Source: Photobacterium iliopiscarium
Lineage (GTDB): Bacteria > Pseudomonadota > Gammaproteobacteria > Enterobacterales > Vibrionaceae
Direction: 5' to 3'
Assembly (NCBI RefSeq): GCF_003026395.1
Contig: NZ_PYOO01000003.1
Coordinates: forward strand, 62,001-126,000
Length of the DNA: 64,000 nucleotides
How positions within the stretch are numbered: position 1 is the stretch's first letter; each line of letters begins with the position of its first letter. The notes below the pieces were generated by a model. The model was given only the letters and a program-made list of their open reading frames with translations. It ran no database searches and was not told where the DNA came from. This document shows positions 45,350 through 56,183 of this stretch, one piece after another. Both the position numbers and the translations under genes were made by a program.

Positions 45350-46294
45350 TTAAAATGTACGAAGCTTTATTAAACAGCGTTCTAATACTGGTGCCATTGG
45401 CGCACTAATATCCATTACTTCATCGGTATGTGGATGAGTAAATTTAATGTTCGCTGCATGCAAAAACAACCGTCCCAAACCTGTTTTTTTGGTGTAGGCA
45501 TCAAAACGTGGATCGCCATAACGATCATCCCAAGCAATAGGATGGCCTTCATATTGACAGTGTACACGGATTTGATGAGTACGACCGGTTACTGGGCTTG
45601 CTTGTACAAGTGTTGCTTGTGCAAAACGCTCAAGGACTTTAAAGCGAGTATCTGATGCTTTTCCTTGTGGGTTAACACGCACAATACTATTTACTTCATT
45701 TTTCAATAACGGTGCATTTACTCTCTTACAGTTTGCCTTCCATTCCCCCATCACTAAGGCAAAATAATATTTCTGAACCGTTTTTTCTCTAAATTGCTCT
45801 TGTAGCTTACGTAACGCTGAACGTTTCTTCGCTATCAACAAAATGCCAGAGGTATCTCGGTCAATACGGTGTACTAACTCAAGGTATCGAGCATCAGGTC
45901 GTAATGCACGTAACGCTTCAATCGCACCAAACTTCAAACCACTGCCGCCATGAACAGCTGTGCCTGATGGCTTATTCAAAATCAAAACATGATCATCTTC
46001 ATAGATAATGCATGATTCAAGTTCAGCCACTTTATTTAGTTTGGTACTGATCGGTGCTTGTTCGTCTTTCTCAGGAACAAAAACCGGTGGGACGCGTACG
46101 AGATCACCATCCTGCAATTTATATTCAGGTTTAATACGTTTTTTGTTTACTCGCACCTCGCCTTTACGCAAAATACGGTAAATCATACTTTTTGGTACAT
46201 TTTTAAGCCTAGCACGGAGAAAATTATCGATCCGTTGGCCAGCAAAATCATCAGTAATATCGATGAATTGCACTTTAGGTTTATCTTCTGTCAT
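45350..46294 (-). CDS. rluC: 23S rRNA pseudouridine synthase RluC
   Basis: A 314-residue enzyme that makes pseudouridines 955, 2504 and 2580 in E. coli 23S rRNA. It has an S4 RNA-binding domain (about 14-75: GQRIDNFLRARLKNVPKSMIYRILRKGEVRVNKKR) and the RsuA/RluA catalytic domain with the Asp in LVHRIDRDTSGILL. The ATG at 46294 (MTEDKPKVQF) aligns with the E. coli start and was preferred to 46315. It stands divergent from rne, as in E. coli. Confidence 0.94.
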   Translation of the reverse strand: MTEDKPKVQFIDITDDFAGQRIDNFLRARLKNVPKSMIYRILRKGEVRVNKKRIKPEYKLQDGDLVRVPPVFVPEKDEQAPISTKLNKVAELESCIIYEDDHVLILNKPSGTAVHGGSGLKFGAIEALRALRPDARYLELVHRIDRDTSGILLIAKKRSALRKLQEQFREKTVQKYYFALVMGEWKANCKRVNAPLLKNEVNSIVRVNPQGKASDTRFKVLERFAQATLVQASPVTGRTHQIRVHCQYEGHPIAWDDRYGDPRFDAYTKKTGLGRLFLHAANIKFTHPHTDEVMDISAPMAPVLERCLIKLRTF

Positions 46295-46315
46295 AAGTTT
46301 GATTGTACCATGCAA

Positions 46316-46731
46316 ATAAAGCAGATTGCCGCAAAAAAGTGAGCCTGCTATGATTGCATTCTAGAATAAGTTTTTTTGCTTATTTTACTGACAAGGTGAG
46401 CATGCTCTCATCATTTCGGCTATTTTATATACAACTCAGGTGATAAACGCAGCACGTGGCGTAAGACGTTATAGTTACCGGAGTTTTTTTTAGCGCGTCA
46501 GATTACAGATTTTTTTGATGTAACAGATACAACCACACCTCGATGTGGTGATACCAGCTGTGTGTTTCAGATCTAACCATCTCGACATAGTTGGCTAATA
46601 CGTGTGGCCATAGAGCACTCCTGCATTCCAACCGTGAGGTTGCACCCGTACATCAGACTTGGAGTCAGGCACCATCAAAATTTTGACGTAATCAGCGGCG
46701 CTAATACAACAACAATAATGAGTACAATATA
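46316..46731 (+). promoter_or_regulatory. rne promoter and long structured leader
   Basis: A 416-base stretch without a gene between rluC and rne. Two hairpins are clear: ACCACA/TGTGGT with a six-base loop (46532-46549) and CAACC-GTGA-GGTTG (46629-46642). In E. coli the rne mRNA has a long leader of stem-loops which RNase E itself reads to autoregulate its mRNA stability. Position, length and hairpins fit that role here; autoregulation itself is inferred. Confidence 0.6.
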
Positions 46732-49700
46732 ATGAAAAGAATGTTGATTAACGCAACTCAGAAGGAAGAGTTGCGCGTCGCATTAGTTGATGGCCAAAAG
46801 CTATTTGATCTTGATATCGAAAGCCCAGGTCACGAATCTAAAAAAGCAAATATCTACAAAGGCCGCATCACACGTATCGAACCAAGCCTGGAAGCTGCGT
46901 TCGTTGATTACGGTGCAGAACGCCATGGCTTCCTCCCTTTAAAAGAAGTTGCTAAAGATTACTTCCCGTCAAATTATTCTTACCAAGGTCGTCCTAACAT
47001 TAAGGAAGTCTTGAAAGAAGGCCAAGAAGTTATCGTTCAAGTTGATAAAGAAGAGCGTGGCAACAAAGGTGCCGCACTAACAACCTTTATCTCATTAGCT
47101 GGCAGCTACTTAGTGTTAATGCCTAATAACCCTCGTGCTGGCGGTATTTCTCGTCGTATCGAAGGTGAAGAGCGTACACAACTTAAAGCAGCATTAAGCA
47201 CATTAGAACTGCCTCACGGTATGGGTCTAATTGTACGTACAGCTGGTGTTGGTAAATCAGGTGAAGAGCTTGAGTGGGATTTAAATGTTCTTCTTAATCA
47301 CTGGAGTGCAGTGAAAGAAGCCGCTGAATCTCAAGCTGCTCCGTTCTTGATCCACCAAGAAAGCAATGTTATTGCACGTGCTATTCGCGATTATCTTCGT
47401 CGTGATATCGGTGAAATTCTTATCGATAGCCCACAAATTTTTGAGCGCGCACGTGATCATATCAAATTAATTCGCCCTGATTTCTTATCGCGTATTAAAC
47501 GTTATGAAGGTGAAGTACCTCTATTTAGTCACTACCAAATTGAAAGCCAAATTGACTCTGCGTTCCAGCGTGAAGTTCGTTTACCTTCAGGTGGCTCAGT
47601 CGTTATCGATCCAACAGAAGCACTAACGTCAATTGATATCAACTCAGCCCGTGCAACAAAGGGTGGTGATATCGAAGAAACAGCACTACAAACTAACCTA
47701 GAAGCCGCAGATGAAATTGCACGTCAATTACGTCTTCGTGATCTTGGTGGTCTTGTAGTTATCGACTTCATTGATATGACGCCAGTTCGTCACCAACGTG
47801 AAGTAGAAAATCGTTTACGTGAAGCTGTTCGTGTTGACCGTGCGCGTGTACAAATTGGTCGTATCTCTCGCTTTGGTTTGCTTGAAATGTCACGCCAACG
47901 TTTAAGCCCATCTTTAGCAGAAGCAAGCCATCACGTTTGTCCTCGTTGTACAGGTACGGGTGTTGTGCGTGATAATGAATCACTATCACTCTCTATCTTG
48001 CGTCTGATTGAAGAAGAAGCATTAAAAGATAACAGTTCACAAGTAGTTGCAATTGTACCTGTGCCTGTTGCTTCTTACTTATTAAACGAAAAGCGCCCAG
48101 CAGTACAGCACATTGAGAAATACCACAATGTGCATGTTGTTATTGTGCCAAACGCAGACATGGAAACGCCACACTTTGAAGTGTTACGTATTCGTGAAGG
48201 TGAAGAGCAAGAGACACTTTCGTACCATCTTCCAAATGCTATTGATGCATTAAGAGAAGCGGAAGCAACTGAAGCGCCACAACAAGAACGTACAACAAAA
48301 AAACGTGAAGAACCTGTTCTACACGGTTTCGCTGCACCAAAACAACCAGCACCAGTGGTAGCGGCACCAGAACCACAAGTGGCAACTAAACCACAAACGA
48401 TTATTGCTCAAGCTCCAACTATCTTTAGTCGTCTTTTTGCTGCCATTTCTTCATTCTTTAATAACAGCACTGAACAACAAACAGCTGTTAAACAAGATGT
48501 TGAAACGCCAGTAAAAGAACAAACGAATAATAATCATCGTAACAACAATAACCGTCGTCCTGATAATCGCCGTAATGACCGTCAAGGTAACCGTGATAAC
48601 ACTCGCCGTAATGGCAATCAAGAGAGTGATCAAGACAACAACGCTGAACAAGATCGCAACAACGAGCAGCGTCAACCTCGTCGTCGCAATGAACGTAATG
48701 AGCGCACGGACAAAAACCGTCAACCTCAAGCAGAACGTCCAGCGAAGCAACCACGTCAACCTCGTACTGAAGAAGCGAAAGAGCAACCACGCCAATCTCG
48801 TAAAGAAGAGATTCCAGCGCAGAAGCAACCACGCCAACCATCAAACGAAGTTAAAGTAAAACTAACTGAAACCGTTGTTGTTGAAGCGCCAGTAGAAGCA
48901 GAAGACAAAGTCGTTAAGGTTAAACAACGTCGTCAACGTCGTCAGTTACAGAAAAAAATCCGTATTACTGACAAAGTAGCACCGGTTATTGAAGACCAAG
49001 CAACGGTTGAAGCTGTTAACCCTGTTGAAACGAATGCTATCACTGCGATCACTAACCCATCACCATTAATGGAAATGGGTACAACGATTGCAAAAGAAGC
49101 ACAAACAACACCAGCTCAAGATCAATCAGTTACTGATGAACAATCAGAAACAAACGAGCAGGATAACAACCAACGTCGCAACCGTCGTTCACCACGTCAC
49201 CTACGCGCTAGCGGCCAACGTCGTCGTCGCATTCGTGATACTCGTGTTGAAAAACAAGATTATGAACAGCATGAAGATCCAAGCTGTTATAACGTTGCAG
49301 ATGCTGTTGAATACGCAGTTGTTGAAGCAACAGATACCATTAGCGATATGGTAAATGTTGTCTCTATTGTTGAGAAACCAAAAGCACTACGTCCAACATC
49401 AGGTGTTGCGGCACCAGAGATGGCAATGGGCAAAGTATGGTCTCGCATTAAACCAACAGTTGAAGCTCCTGTTGCAGACGTTGTTACAGAGCAGCCTCAT
49501 CAGCCTGTGATCGCTCAAGCATTACCAGAGGTAGTATCACAACCGTCTTTAGGTGGTGTTGCGATGCCTGAACTTGCAATGGGTAAAGCATTCCCATTAC
49601 GTGCAGTGCCAGTTGTTGAAGCGCCTGTTGTTGAAGTACCAGTTGTTGAAGCACCAGTTGTTGAAGCACCCGTTGTTGAAACACCCGTTGTTGAAACACC

Positions 49701-50037
49701 CGTTGTTGAAACACCCGTTGTTGAAGCACCAGTTGTTGAAGCACCAGTTGTTGAAACACCCGTTGTTGAAACACCAGTTGTTGAAGCTCCAGTTGTTAAA
49801 ACAGCATCAGCACCAATGACAAAAATTGTCACTGAAGCTGTTGCAGTAACAGCAACCTCTCCACGTGGTTTCCATGCGGTAGCGGCAATGACTAAAGCAC
49901 CTGCACCTGTAGAAACAGCTGTGAAAATTCACGTTGAAGCTGCACCACTACGTGAACGTGTAACAACACGCTCAGCAGGTAGCCAAACAGCAACAAATAC
50001 AGCAGCAGCTCCAATGACTAAGCCATCTTTTGACTAA
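46732..50037 (+). CDS. rne: ribonuclease E
   Basis: A 1,101-residue endoribonuclease, scaffold of the RNA degradosome. The catalytic half (1 to about 510) has an S1 domain (about 35-125), the DNase-I-like site with the two metal-binding Asp residues in TSIDINSAR and VIDFIDM, and the zinc link CPRCTGTG. The C-terminal half is disordered: Arg/Asn/Gln-rich RNA-binding stretches (about 585-680 and 815-835), two copies of a GVAxPExAMGK motif, a 13-unit PVVE(A/T) repeat and a final APMTKPSFD. The repeat makes this half longer than in E. coli (1,061 total). It is monocistronic and ends at a strong terminator. Confidence 0.97.
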   Translation: MKRMLINATQKEELRVALVDGQKLFDLDIESPGHESKKANIYKGRITRIEPSLEAAFVDYGAERHGFLPLKEVAKDYFPSNYSYQGRPNIKEVLKEGQEVIVQVDKEERGNKGAALTTFISLAGSYLVLMPNNPRAGGISRRIEGEERTQLKAALSTLELPHGMGLIVRTAGVGKSGEELEWDLNVLLNHWSAVKEAAESQAAPFLIHQESNVIARAIRDYLRRDIGEILIDSPQIFERARDHIKLIRPDFLSRIKRYEGEVPLFSHYQIESQIDSAFQREVRLPSGGSVVIDPTEALTSIDINSARATKGGDIEETALQTNLEAADEIARQLRLRDLGGLVVIDFIDMTPVRHQREVENRLREAVRVDRARVQIGRISRFGLLEMSRQRLSPSLAEASHHVCPRCTGTGVVRDNESLSLSILRLIEEEALKDNSSQVVAIVPVPVASYLLNEKRPAVQHIEKYHNVHVVIVPNADMETPHFEVLRIREGEEQETLSYHLPNAIDALREAEATEAPQQERTTKKREEPVLHGFAAPKQPAPVVAAPEPQVATKPQTIIAQAPTIFSRLFAAISSFFNNSTEQQTAVKQDVETPVKEQTNNNHRNNNNRRPDNRRNDRQGNRDNTRRNGNQESDQDNNAEQDRNNEQRQPRRRNERNERTDKNRQPQAERPAKQPRQPRTEEAKEQPRQSRKEEIPAQKQPRQPSNEVKVKLTETVVVEAPVEAEDKVVKVKQRRQRRQLQKKIRITDKVAPVIEDQATVEAVNPVETNAITAITNPSPLMEMGTTIAKEAQTTPAQDQSVTDEQSETNEQDNNQRRNRRSPRHLRASGQRRRRIRDTRVEKQDYEQHEDPSCYNVADAVEYAVVEATDTISDMVNVVSIVEKPKALRPTSGVAAPEMAMGKVWSRIKPTVEAPVADVVTEQPHQPVIAQALPEVVSQPSLGGVAMPELAMGKAFPLRAVPVVEAPVVEVPVVEAPVVEAPVVETPVVETPVVETPVVEAPVVEAPVVETPVVETPVVEAPVVKTASAPMTKIVTEAVAVTATSPRGFHAVAAMTKAPAPVETAVKIHVEAAPLRERVTTRSAGSQTATNTAAAPMTKPSFD
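49609..49803 (+). repeat. 13 x 15-bp in-frame tandem repeat in rne
   Basis: Thirteen units of the pattern CC(A/C/T)GTTGTTGAA(A/G)CN encode Pro-Val-Val-Glu-(Ala/Thr). Units differ at only two or three positions. A 15-bp unit changes copy number without frame loss. The repeat lies in the disordered scaffold half of RNase E. Confidence 0.95.
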
Positions 50038-50056
50038 GTTAGTGTAATCTGCCAAT

Positions 50057-50086
50057 AAAAAGCCATGCATCTGCATGGCTTTTTTT
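50057..50086 (+). terminator. rne terminator
   Basis: GCCATGC (50062-50068) pairs with GCATGGC (50073-50079) around ATCT, with A-run before and a T-run after. It follows the rne stop by about 20 bases. Confidence 0.92.
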
Positions 50087-50282
50087 ATCACCGCTTTTTG
50101 AGTCAGAAATAACCACAAAATTTAACAATTTCACGGTTTAACTTAATTAACATGCTATACAAGCACATATTTGCACCTTTTAACGGCTTAAGTTGAAGCA
50201 TTGTAAATCTTTCGGTAACATTCTGTTACTCAATACCTTTTAATTATCCATCCATTTTAGCGAAGAGAAGAACGCCTAATAT

Positions 50283-51839
50283 ATGCCTGAATTTCCTCAA
50301 GTCTCACAACAATCAGTCAAAAATGATATCCTTTCAGGATTAACTGTAGCTCTCGCCTTAGTACCAGAAGCCGTTGCTTTTGCATTTGTTGCGGGTGTCG
50401 ATCCTATGGTTGGTCTGTACGCCGCATTTATTGTTGGTTTAATAACAGCCATCTTTGGCGGTCGCCCTGGCATGATCTCTGGTGCAACCGGTGCAATGGC
50501 TGTTGTCATGGTCAGCCTTGTTGCTCAGCATGGTATTCAATACCTATTTGCGGCGGTGATGTTAGCCGGTGTCTTCCAAATACTCGCAGGTGTCTTCCGC
50601 CTCGGTAAATTCATTCGCATGGTGCCGCACCCAGTCATGATAGGTTTCGTGAATGGTCTTGCTATTGTTATCTTCTTAGCACAACTCGGTCAGTTTAAAG
50701 TGCCATCACTAACTGGTGGTCTTGAATGGATGCACGGTAGTCAGCTCTATATCATGCTGGGCTTAGTGCTGTTAACTATGTCTATCATCTACTTTTTACC
50801 TAAACTCACCAAAGCGGTCCCTTCTTCATTAGTTGCCATTTTAACCGTTACAGCATTGGTGCATGTATTAGGCTTAGACTCACGTACCGTGGTCGACTTT
50901 GTTCGCGCGATGAGTGGTGATGCAAACGCCACATTAGCGGGTTCTCTACCCACTTTTGCCCTACCTGATGTTAGCTTTAATCTAGCAACACTTAAAATCA
51001 TTCTGCCTTATTCTTTAATTCTTGCTGCGGTAGGTTTAATCGAATCATTACTAACATTGACTGTTATTGATGAAATGACCAATACACGAGGTCACGGTAA
51101 CCGTGAATGTGTCGGTCAAGGCATGGCAAACATCACCTGTTCTGTTTTCGGCGCGATGGGTGGTTGTGCGATGATTGGTCAATCAATGATCAACATTAAC
51201 TCTGGTGGTCGTGGTCGTTTATCAGGAATTACTGCTGCCATTGGTCTACTGGTGTTTATTCTATTTGGATCAGCATTCATTGAGATGATTCCACTGGCGG
51301 CACTGGTTGGTGTGATGTTTATGGTGGTGATTGGTACCTTTGAATGGGCAAGTTTACGTATGATGCGTAAAGTACCAAAACATGACTTCTTCACCATTAT
51401 TCTTGTTACCTGCGTGACGGTTGCCGCGGATCTTGCGGTTGCCGTATTCGTCGGTGTGATTTACTCAGCTTTAGTGTTTGCGTGGAATCATGCCAAACAA
51501 ATTTATGCCAGTTCTCACATTGATAACGACGGCGCAAAAGTGTACCAAATTAATGGCCCATTGTTCTTTGGTTCAGCATCTCATTTCCTTGAGTTATTTG
51601 ACGCACCTAATGATCCACAAACTGTGATCATCGATTTTGCTCATTCACGTGTTGCTGACCACTCAGCCATTGAAGCGATTGATACCCTTGCTGAACGCTA
51701 TGCTACCCGCAAGAAAACCCTTCACATTCGCCACCTAAGCCCTGAATGTCGTCGATTACTACAAAAAGCAGGTAACTTAGTTGAAGTAAACATGCTAGAA
51801 GATCCAACCTATAAAGTTGCAACGGATGTTCTAGGCTAA
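50283..51839 (+). CDS. SulP-family anion transporter with STAS domain
   Basis: A 518-residue inner-membrane protein. The SulP membrane domain (about 1-400) shows [51 protein letters not shown] and [26 protein letters not shown]-terminal STAS domain (about 420-515) includes [27 protein letters not shown]. Such transporters carry sulfate, bicarbonate or dicarboxylates with Na+ or H+. The substrate cannot be set from sequence. It stands alone between two terminators. Confidence 0.92.
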   Translation: MPEFPQVSQQSVKNDILSGLTVALALVPEAVAFAFVAGVDPMVGLYAAFIVGLITAIFGGRPGMISGATGAMAVVMVSLVAQHGIQYLFAAVMLAGVFQILAGVFRLGKFIRMVPHPVMIGFVNGLAIVIFLAQLGQFKVPSLTGGLEWMHGSQLYIMLGLVLLTMSIIYFLPKLTKAVPSSLVAILTVTALVHVLGLDSRTVVDFVRAMSGDANATLAGSLPTFALPDVSFNLATLKIILPYSLILAAVGLIESLLTLTVIDEMTNTRGHGNRECVGQGMANITCSVFGAMGGCAMIGQSMININSGGRGRLSGITAAIGLLVFILFGSAFIEMIPLAALVGVMFMVVIGTFEWASLRMMRKVPKHDFFTIILVTCVTVAADLAVAVFVGVIYSALVFAWNHAKQIYASSHIDNDGAKVYQINGPLFFGSASHFLELFDAPNDPQTVIIDFAHSRVADHSAIEAIDTLAERYATRKKTLHIRHLSPECRRLLQKAGNLVEVNMLEDPTYKVATDVLG

Positions 51840-51860
51840 TCAACGTAATTCACCAAAATA

Positions 51861-51894
51861 AAAGCCCGTGTAGTCCTGTGACTACGCGGGCTTT
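51861..51894 (+). terminator. terminator after SulP gene
   Basis: AAAGCCCGTGTAGTC (51861-51875) pairs with GACTACGCGGGCTTT (51880-51894), with one G-U pair. It follows the stop by about 20 bases. Confidence 0.85.
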
Positions 51895-51963
51895 CGTTTA
51901 TAATCACCAATACGTTATGATGGTATTTATTATAAATACCGCACCGTTACCAAAGAGGAAATT

Positions 51964-52569
51964 ATGGTTGATGCAACCACCAAGGATGATCGCCACCAAG
52001 CCCGTCAACAACGCTTAAAAGAACAGGTTGACAGTAAAATTAATGCCGCACAACAAGAGCGAGGATTAGTACTGGTTATAACAGGCAACGGTAAAGGAAA
52101 ATCGACCTCAGGCTTTGGAATGATCGCGCGCGCTGTCGGCCATGGTCAACAATGTGGTGTTGGTCAATTTATCAAAGGCACGTGGGATTGTGGTGAGCGT
52201 AATCTACTACAACAACATGGAGTTATATTTTCGGTTATGGCAACTGGCTTTACATGGGAAACCCAAAATAAAGCGGCAGATACACTTGCAGCACAAGCGA
52301 CATGGGCCGATTGTAAAGCGATGTTAGCGGATGAGAAATTAGACGTGGTGTTGCTTGATGAACTGACTTATATGGTGACTTACGACTATATTGAGTTAGA
52401 TGAAATCATTACCGCGATCAACGCCAGACCATCACAACAAACCGTTATTATTACAGGACGTGCGGCTCATCGTCGTTTAATTGATATTGCAGATACCGTT
52501 TCTGAAGTACGCAATGTTAAGCATGCTTTTGAACAAGGAATCAAAGCGCGCAAAGGCATTGATTGGTAA
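51964..52569 (+). CDS. cobO: cob(I)yrinic acid a,c-diamide adenosyltransferase (CobO/BtuR)
   Basis: A 201-residue enzyme transferring the adenosyl group of ATP to cobalt(I) corrinoids for adenosylcobalamin. It has the P-loop variant VITGNGKGKSTSGFG (about 39-53), ARAVGHG and VLLDELTYM. The length matches E. coli BtuR (196). No other cobalamin gene is adjacent, so it probably serves salvage. AGAGGAA lies before the ATG. Confidence 0.93.
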   Translation: MVDATTKDDRHQARQQRLKEQVDSKINAAQQERGLVLVITGNGKGKSTSGFGMIARAVGHGQQCGVGQFIKGTWDCGERNLLQQHGVIFSVMATGFTWETQNKAADTLAAQATWADCKAMLADEKLDVVLLDELTYMVTYDYIELDEIITAINARPSQQTVIITGRAAHRRLIDIADTVSEVRNVKHAFEQGIKARKGIDW

Positions 52570-52724
52570 AGACAACAGCGTCTAGCGTTCTAAAAAAAAG
52601 CAATATGGACAATAAACTAACACTCATTTAGATTGAATGATATTTTACTATTAGAATAAGCATTACATTTTATAATACAAAAATGCCTATTAAAAATATA
52701 AACAGCATTAAAGCTGGAGAAAGT

Positions 52725-53159
52725 ATGCCGTCTCATTTACCCCGCTCATTTAGTAAACCATTTCTGAAAGTTTTTCATATTTTAGAAGCAATATTATTAC
52801 TAGCCATTACCTTAGCAACCGTTGTTGCGATGGTGAATGAATTCATTCATGTATTTGTTAACCGCAATATTCAGTTAACCGACATTTTATTAATGTTTAT
52901 CTATCTCGAAATTCTGGCGATGGTGCAACAATTTGTTGCTCACGGTAAAATCCCCGTACGATACCCACTTTATATCGCGATTATGGCTATTGCCCGTTAT
53001 ATCACTCTTGGCATGAAAGAGCTTGATGGCACTTTTATTATTTGGTTATCACTGGCCGCCTTTATTCTCTCCGCAGCGACTGTTTTAATTCGAATTGGTC
53101 ATCACTATTGGCCTTATGATGAACCAGAAGAACAGGGTAAAAAGCAAGCTGACGATTAA
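52725..53159 (+). CDS. psiE: PsiE-family phosphate-starvation-inducible protein
   Basis: A 144-residue membrane protein with four hydrophobic segments (about 15-38, 50-68, 80-98, 105-125). The stretch FMYLEILAMVQQF-like (here IYLEILAMVQQFVAHGKIPVRYPLYIAIMAIARYI) is diagnostic of PsiE. The ATG at 52725 was chosen because GGAGA lies six bases before it; an upstream ATG at 52683 has none. In E. coli psiE is PhoB- and CRP-controlled; no clear Pho box was found here. Function is unknown. Confidence 0.9.
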   Translation: MPSHLPRSFSKPFLKVFHILEAILLLAITLATVVAMVNEFIHVFVNRNIQLTDILLMFIYLEILAMVQQFVAHGKIPVRYPLYIAIMAIARYITLGMKELDGTFIIWLSLAAFILSAATVLIRIGHHYWPYDEPEEQGKKQADD

Positions 53160-53194
53160 TTATCAGATTTAAAATACTGTACGCTTTAACGTTA

Positions 53195-53222
53195 AAAGGG
53201 CGAATCTAATGATTCGCCCTTT
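53195..53222. terminator. terminator between psiE and the Dcu gene
   Basis: AAAGGGCGAATC (53195-53206) pairs perfectly with GATTCGCCCTTT (53211-53222) around TAAT. It serves the two convergent genes. Confidence 0.9.
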
Positions 53223-53266
53223 GCTATTTAAAAAGCCATTCATAACAAAGTGAGACGAATTAGCGC

Positions 53267-54589
53267 TTAAATAATGATTTGTGCAAGTGTATAACCAATA
53301 CAACATGCTGAAATAACACCAATTAAACCAGGCATCATAAAGCTATGGTTAAAGTACCACTTACCAATTTGAGTCGTACCTGTTACATCAAAGTTAACAG
53401 TTGCGATATCTGAAGGATAATTAGGAATAAAGAAATAACCGTATGTCGCTGGCATTAAACCAATTAATAACGCTGGGTTTAATCCCATCGCTAAACCGAC
53501 AGGTAACATCATTCTAGCTGTTGCTGCTTGTGAGTTCACCACAACAGAAACCGTGAATAATGCCAATGCAAATGTCCATGGGTAATCTTGTACCATTGCC
53601 GTAATGCCTGATTTAAATGATGGCATCGCATATTGGAAATAAGTATCACTCATCCAAGCAATACCAAAAATAGCAATCGCTGCGACCATTCCTGATTTAA
53701 ACACTACCCCTTCAGGCACTTTCTGCACATTCGTACGTGTCACTAATAGAATTAAACCACCAAAACCTAACATCATCATTTGAATAATTAATGACATAGA
53801 AATAGGCTTGGCATCACCAATGGTACGAATTTCTGGCACCATCGCGACAATAACAATCGTTATTAATGCGACAATAAACAAGATCACCGCATGCATAGCA
53901 GAACGTGGTAATTGTTCATTGAGTGAGGTTTTAGTGGTATGCAAAATTTGCTCACGCCAAACTGGATCTTTCAAACGGCGTTGATATTCAGGATCATCAG
54001 CAAGCTCTTTACCACGACGCAAACTATATAGTGATAATAGTAATGTACCGCCTAAGGTTGCAGGAATAGTCACCATCAAAATGGATAATAAATGAATAGA
54101 TTCAGTGATGGTCGACAGTTGAGCAAGATAATAAACGACAGCAGCAGAAATAGGACTGGCAGTGATCGCAAGTTGAGAGGCAACAGAAGAAGCCGCCATT
54201 GGACGCTCTGGACGAATACCATTTTTAAGGGCAACATCACCAATAATTGGCATAATTGAATATACCGCATGACCCGTCCCTAACATAAAGGTCATAATAT
54301 AAGTCACTAACGGACCAACAATAGTAACGCGCTTCGGATTACTTCGTAAAATACGCTCTGCTATTTGCAGCATGTATTTTAAGCCACCAGCGGCCTCAAG
54401 AATGGATGCACATGTTACAACCGCAAGGATAATCAACATCACGGTAATCGGTGGTGATGTCGGTGGCATACGGAAGATAAACACTTCCACCAGCAAACCT
54501 AATCCCGACACAACCCCTAACCCAATACCACCAAAGCGACTACCTGCATACAGTACTAACAATAGGAATAAAAATTCCAAATACAACAT
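53267..54589 (-). CDS. Dcu-family anaerobic C4-dicarboxylate transporter
   Basis: A 440-residue inner-membrane antiporter of the DcuA/DcuB family, exchanging fumarate or aspartate for succinate during anaerobic fumarate respiration. Conserved features are GSRFGGIGLGVVSGLGLL near the N-terminus, FMLGTGHAVYSIMPII, and PERPMAASSVASQLAITASPISAAVVY. GTGHAVYSIMP resembles DcuB while ITASPISAAVVY resembles DcuA, so the subtype is left open. A perfect FNR box lies 88 bases upstream of the start, in line with oxygen control. Confidence 0.92.
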   Translation of the reverse strand: MLYLEFLFLLLVLYAGSRFGGIGLGVVSGLGLLVEVFIFRMPPTSPPITVMLIILAVVTCASILEAAGGLKYMLQIAERILRSNPKRVTIVGPLVTYIMTFMLGTGHAVYSIMPIIGDVALKNGIRPERPMAASSVASQLAITASPISAAVVYYLAQLSTITESIHLLSILMVTIPATLGGTLLLSLYSLRRGKELADDPEYQRRLKDPVWREQILHTTKTSLNEQLPRSAMHAVILFIVALITIVIVAMVPEIRTIGDAKPISMSLIIQMMMLGFGGLILLVTRTNVQKVPEGVVFKSGMVAAIAIFGIAWMSDTYFQYAMPSFKSGITAMVQDYPWTFALALFTVSVVVNSQAATARMMLPVGLAMGLNPALLIGLMPATYGYFFIPNYPSDIATVNFDVTGTTQIGKWYFNHSFMMPGLIGVISACCIGYTLAQIII

Positions 54590-54676
54590 GACCTATCTCC
54601 TTATATATCATTGATACTCTGTTAACCAAAGTACCGATTATTAGGATCAACATGCCTCTTATCTTAATCACTGATA

Positions 54677-54690
54677 TTGATAAATATCAA
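54677..54690. promoter_or_regulatory. FNR box upstream of the Dcu gene
   Basis: TTGATAAATATCAA matches the FNR consensus TTGAT-N4-ATCAA at all ten defined positions. It lies 88 bases upstream of the Dcu start codon, a suitable distance for activation in the absence of oxygen. In E. coli dcuB is FNR-activated. Confidence 0.8.
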
Positions 54691-55007
54691 ACTACTTAAT
54701 AGCAATAAATGCTTAATTTTACTTATGAGAACCATCACAAATAACAGTCAGCATATAAAAACAACTTAACCACCTAATTAATCACAAATAATTACAAAAA
54801 AATCACCACCAAGTAACCTTACCCACATCCAAGATGATAAAAAAATCATAGTGTTCACTTACACAGCAACAATAATATTCATCACTTTGCATTCAATAAT
54901 GGGATGCAAACAGTATCAACACTCAACATTTGTAACAATACAAAAAAAAAGAACAGCGATAACGCTATCCTTTTTATCCATTACCGTCTGTTTATGAGCA
55001 ATGGAAA
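54691..55007. other. intergenic stretch between BrkB and Dcu genes
   Basis: About 320 AT-rich bases with no gene. AGCG-ATAA-CGCT (54955-54966), followed on the minus strand by a T-run, is a weak terminator for the BrkB-family gene ending at 55008. Confidence 0.45.
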
Positions 55008-55994
55008 CTATTTTTCGGTAACACTCTCTGTAGCAACATTCTCTTCAGTAACACTATCATCGGGACGATTTTCTTTAGCTGTCGCTATCCAAGCTGCACA
55101 GAATAAGGTCAATCGTGCAAAGAAATAGAAGAAAGCCATTAAACCGATAATAGAACCAAAGGCAGCACCTGATGGTGAGCTAGCTAATTTAGGCAATAAG
55201 AACGTCATCGCAAACTTAATCGCTTCAAAACCAATAGCAGCCAGTAATGTCCCCTGCATTAAACTTTTACGGTTAAAGCGGCGACGAGGCAACATCCAAA
55301 AGATCCACAGGAACATAAGGTAGTTAGCTAAAATAGAAATGGTCAAAGCAATGGTCGTTAATACAGGTCGTAACCACGTAATCCCCCCAAGGCCTAATGC
55401 ATCAACAATCGTTGCTTGCGCAGAACCGGCAACAGAGGTTAATACGACGGTAAAAATTAATGCCGCTACTAACCCTGTTAAACCAATAAGATCTTTACAG
55501 TATTGTAGAAGAATATGTTCTTTGTCTTCTGGTTTACGTTCCCACACATCACGGGTTTGTGCCCGAACAGCTTCGCGTAAATTTCCCATCCAACTGATGC
55601 CAGAATAAAGCGCAATCGCCAAGCCACTCAAACCAACAGTAGTACGTTGATTAATTGCAGTTTGTACCATTTGCTTTAGTGTATTAGCCAAATTAGGATC
55701 AGTTACACCTGCAACAATTTTATCAATAATATTGGTTAGCAATGCTTGATTTGACGCTAAAATAAAACCCGCAGCAGCAAAAAGCACCATTAAAATGGGA
55801 ATAAGTGATAAAAATGAAAAATAGGTAATTGCTGCACCAAACTGACTGCCTAAACGGTCATTAAAGCGATCAGCTGCCCGTATAAAGTGATCGATCGGAG
55901 GCAATGCTTTTATCGCATTACCAACAAGGGTTAATACTCCCATTATTTTAGAGAATAACGTCGATTTTTCAGAAGATGTCATTTTGTTCGTCAT
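55008..55994 (-). CDS. YihY/BrkB-family inner-membrane protein
   Basis: A 328-residue membrane protein of the YihY/BrkB family, once called ribonuclease BN in error. About six hydrophobic segments are visible. The markers are DRLGSQFGAAITYFSFLSLIPILMVLFA near 48-75, GLSGLAIALYSGISWMGNLREAVRAQ and the C-terminal GAAFGSIIGLMAFFYFFARLTLFCAAW. The C-terminal tail is acidic. Its function is not established. It is transcribed alone. Confidence 0.9.
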   Translation of the reverse strand: MTNKMTSSEKSTLFSKIMGVLTLVGNAIKALPPIDHFIRAADRFNDRLGSQFGAAITYFSFLSLIPILMVLFAAAGFILASNQALLTNIIDKIVAGVTDPNLANTLKQMVQTAINQRTTVGLSGLAIALYSGISWMGNLREAVRAQTRDVWERKPEDKEHILLQYCKDLIGLTGLVAALIFTVVLTSVAGSAQATIVDALGLGGITWLRPVLTTIALTISILANYLMFLWIFWMLPRRRFNRKSLMQGTLLAAIGFEAIKFAMTFLLPKLASSPSGAAFGSIIGLMAFFYFFARLTLFCAAWIATAKENRPDDSVTEENVATESVTEK

Positions 55995-56113
55995 AATTTA
56001 ATTGGTGCTGTCATAAAAATACTCAACAATATTAGCAATGGATAAAACAAACCCACCTAATAATAACAAGTCATTAAACACCTGCTACCTAATTGATTAT
56101 ATAGTTAAAAAAT

Positions 56114-56141
56114 AAAGGTTTGCCAGTAATAGCAAACCTTT
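56114..56141 (-). terminator. terminator after AsmA-family gene
   Basis: AAAGGTTTGC (56114-56123) pairs with GCAAACCTTT (56132-56141). The A-rich left flank gives a U-run on the minus strand. Confidence 0.82.
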
Positions 56142-56183
56142 TCTATTATGCTTTACCTTAACAATACCACCACTATTTAAGGG

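Noticed and set aside
49484..49832. Long repetitive open frames in other frames across rne
   Set aside because: They result from the 15-bp repeat keeping several frames open; rne itself is clearly the coding frame.
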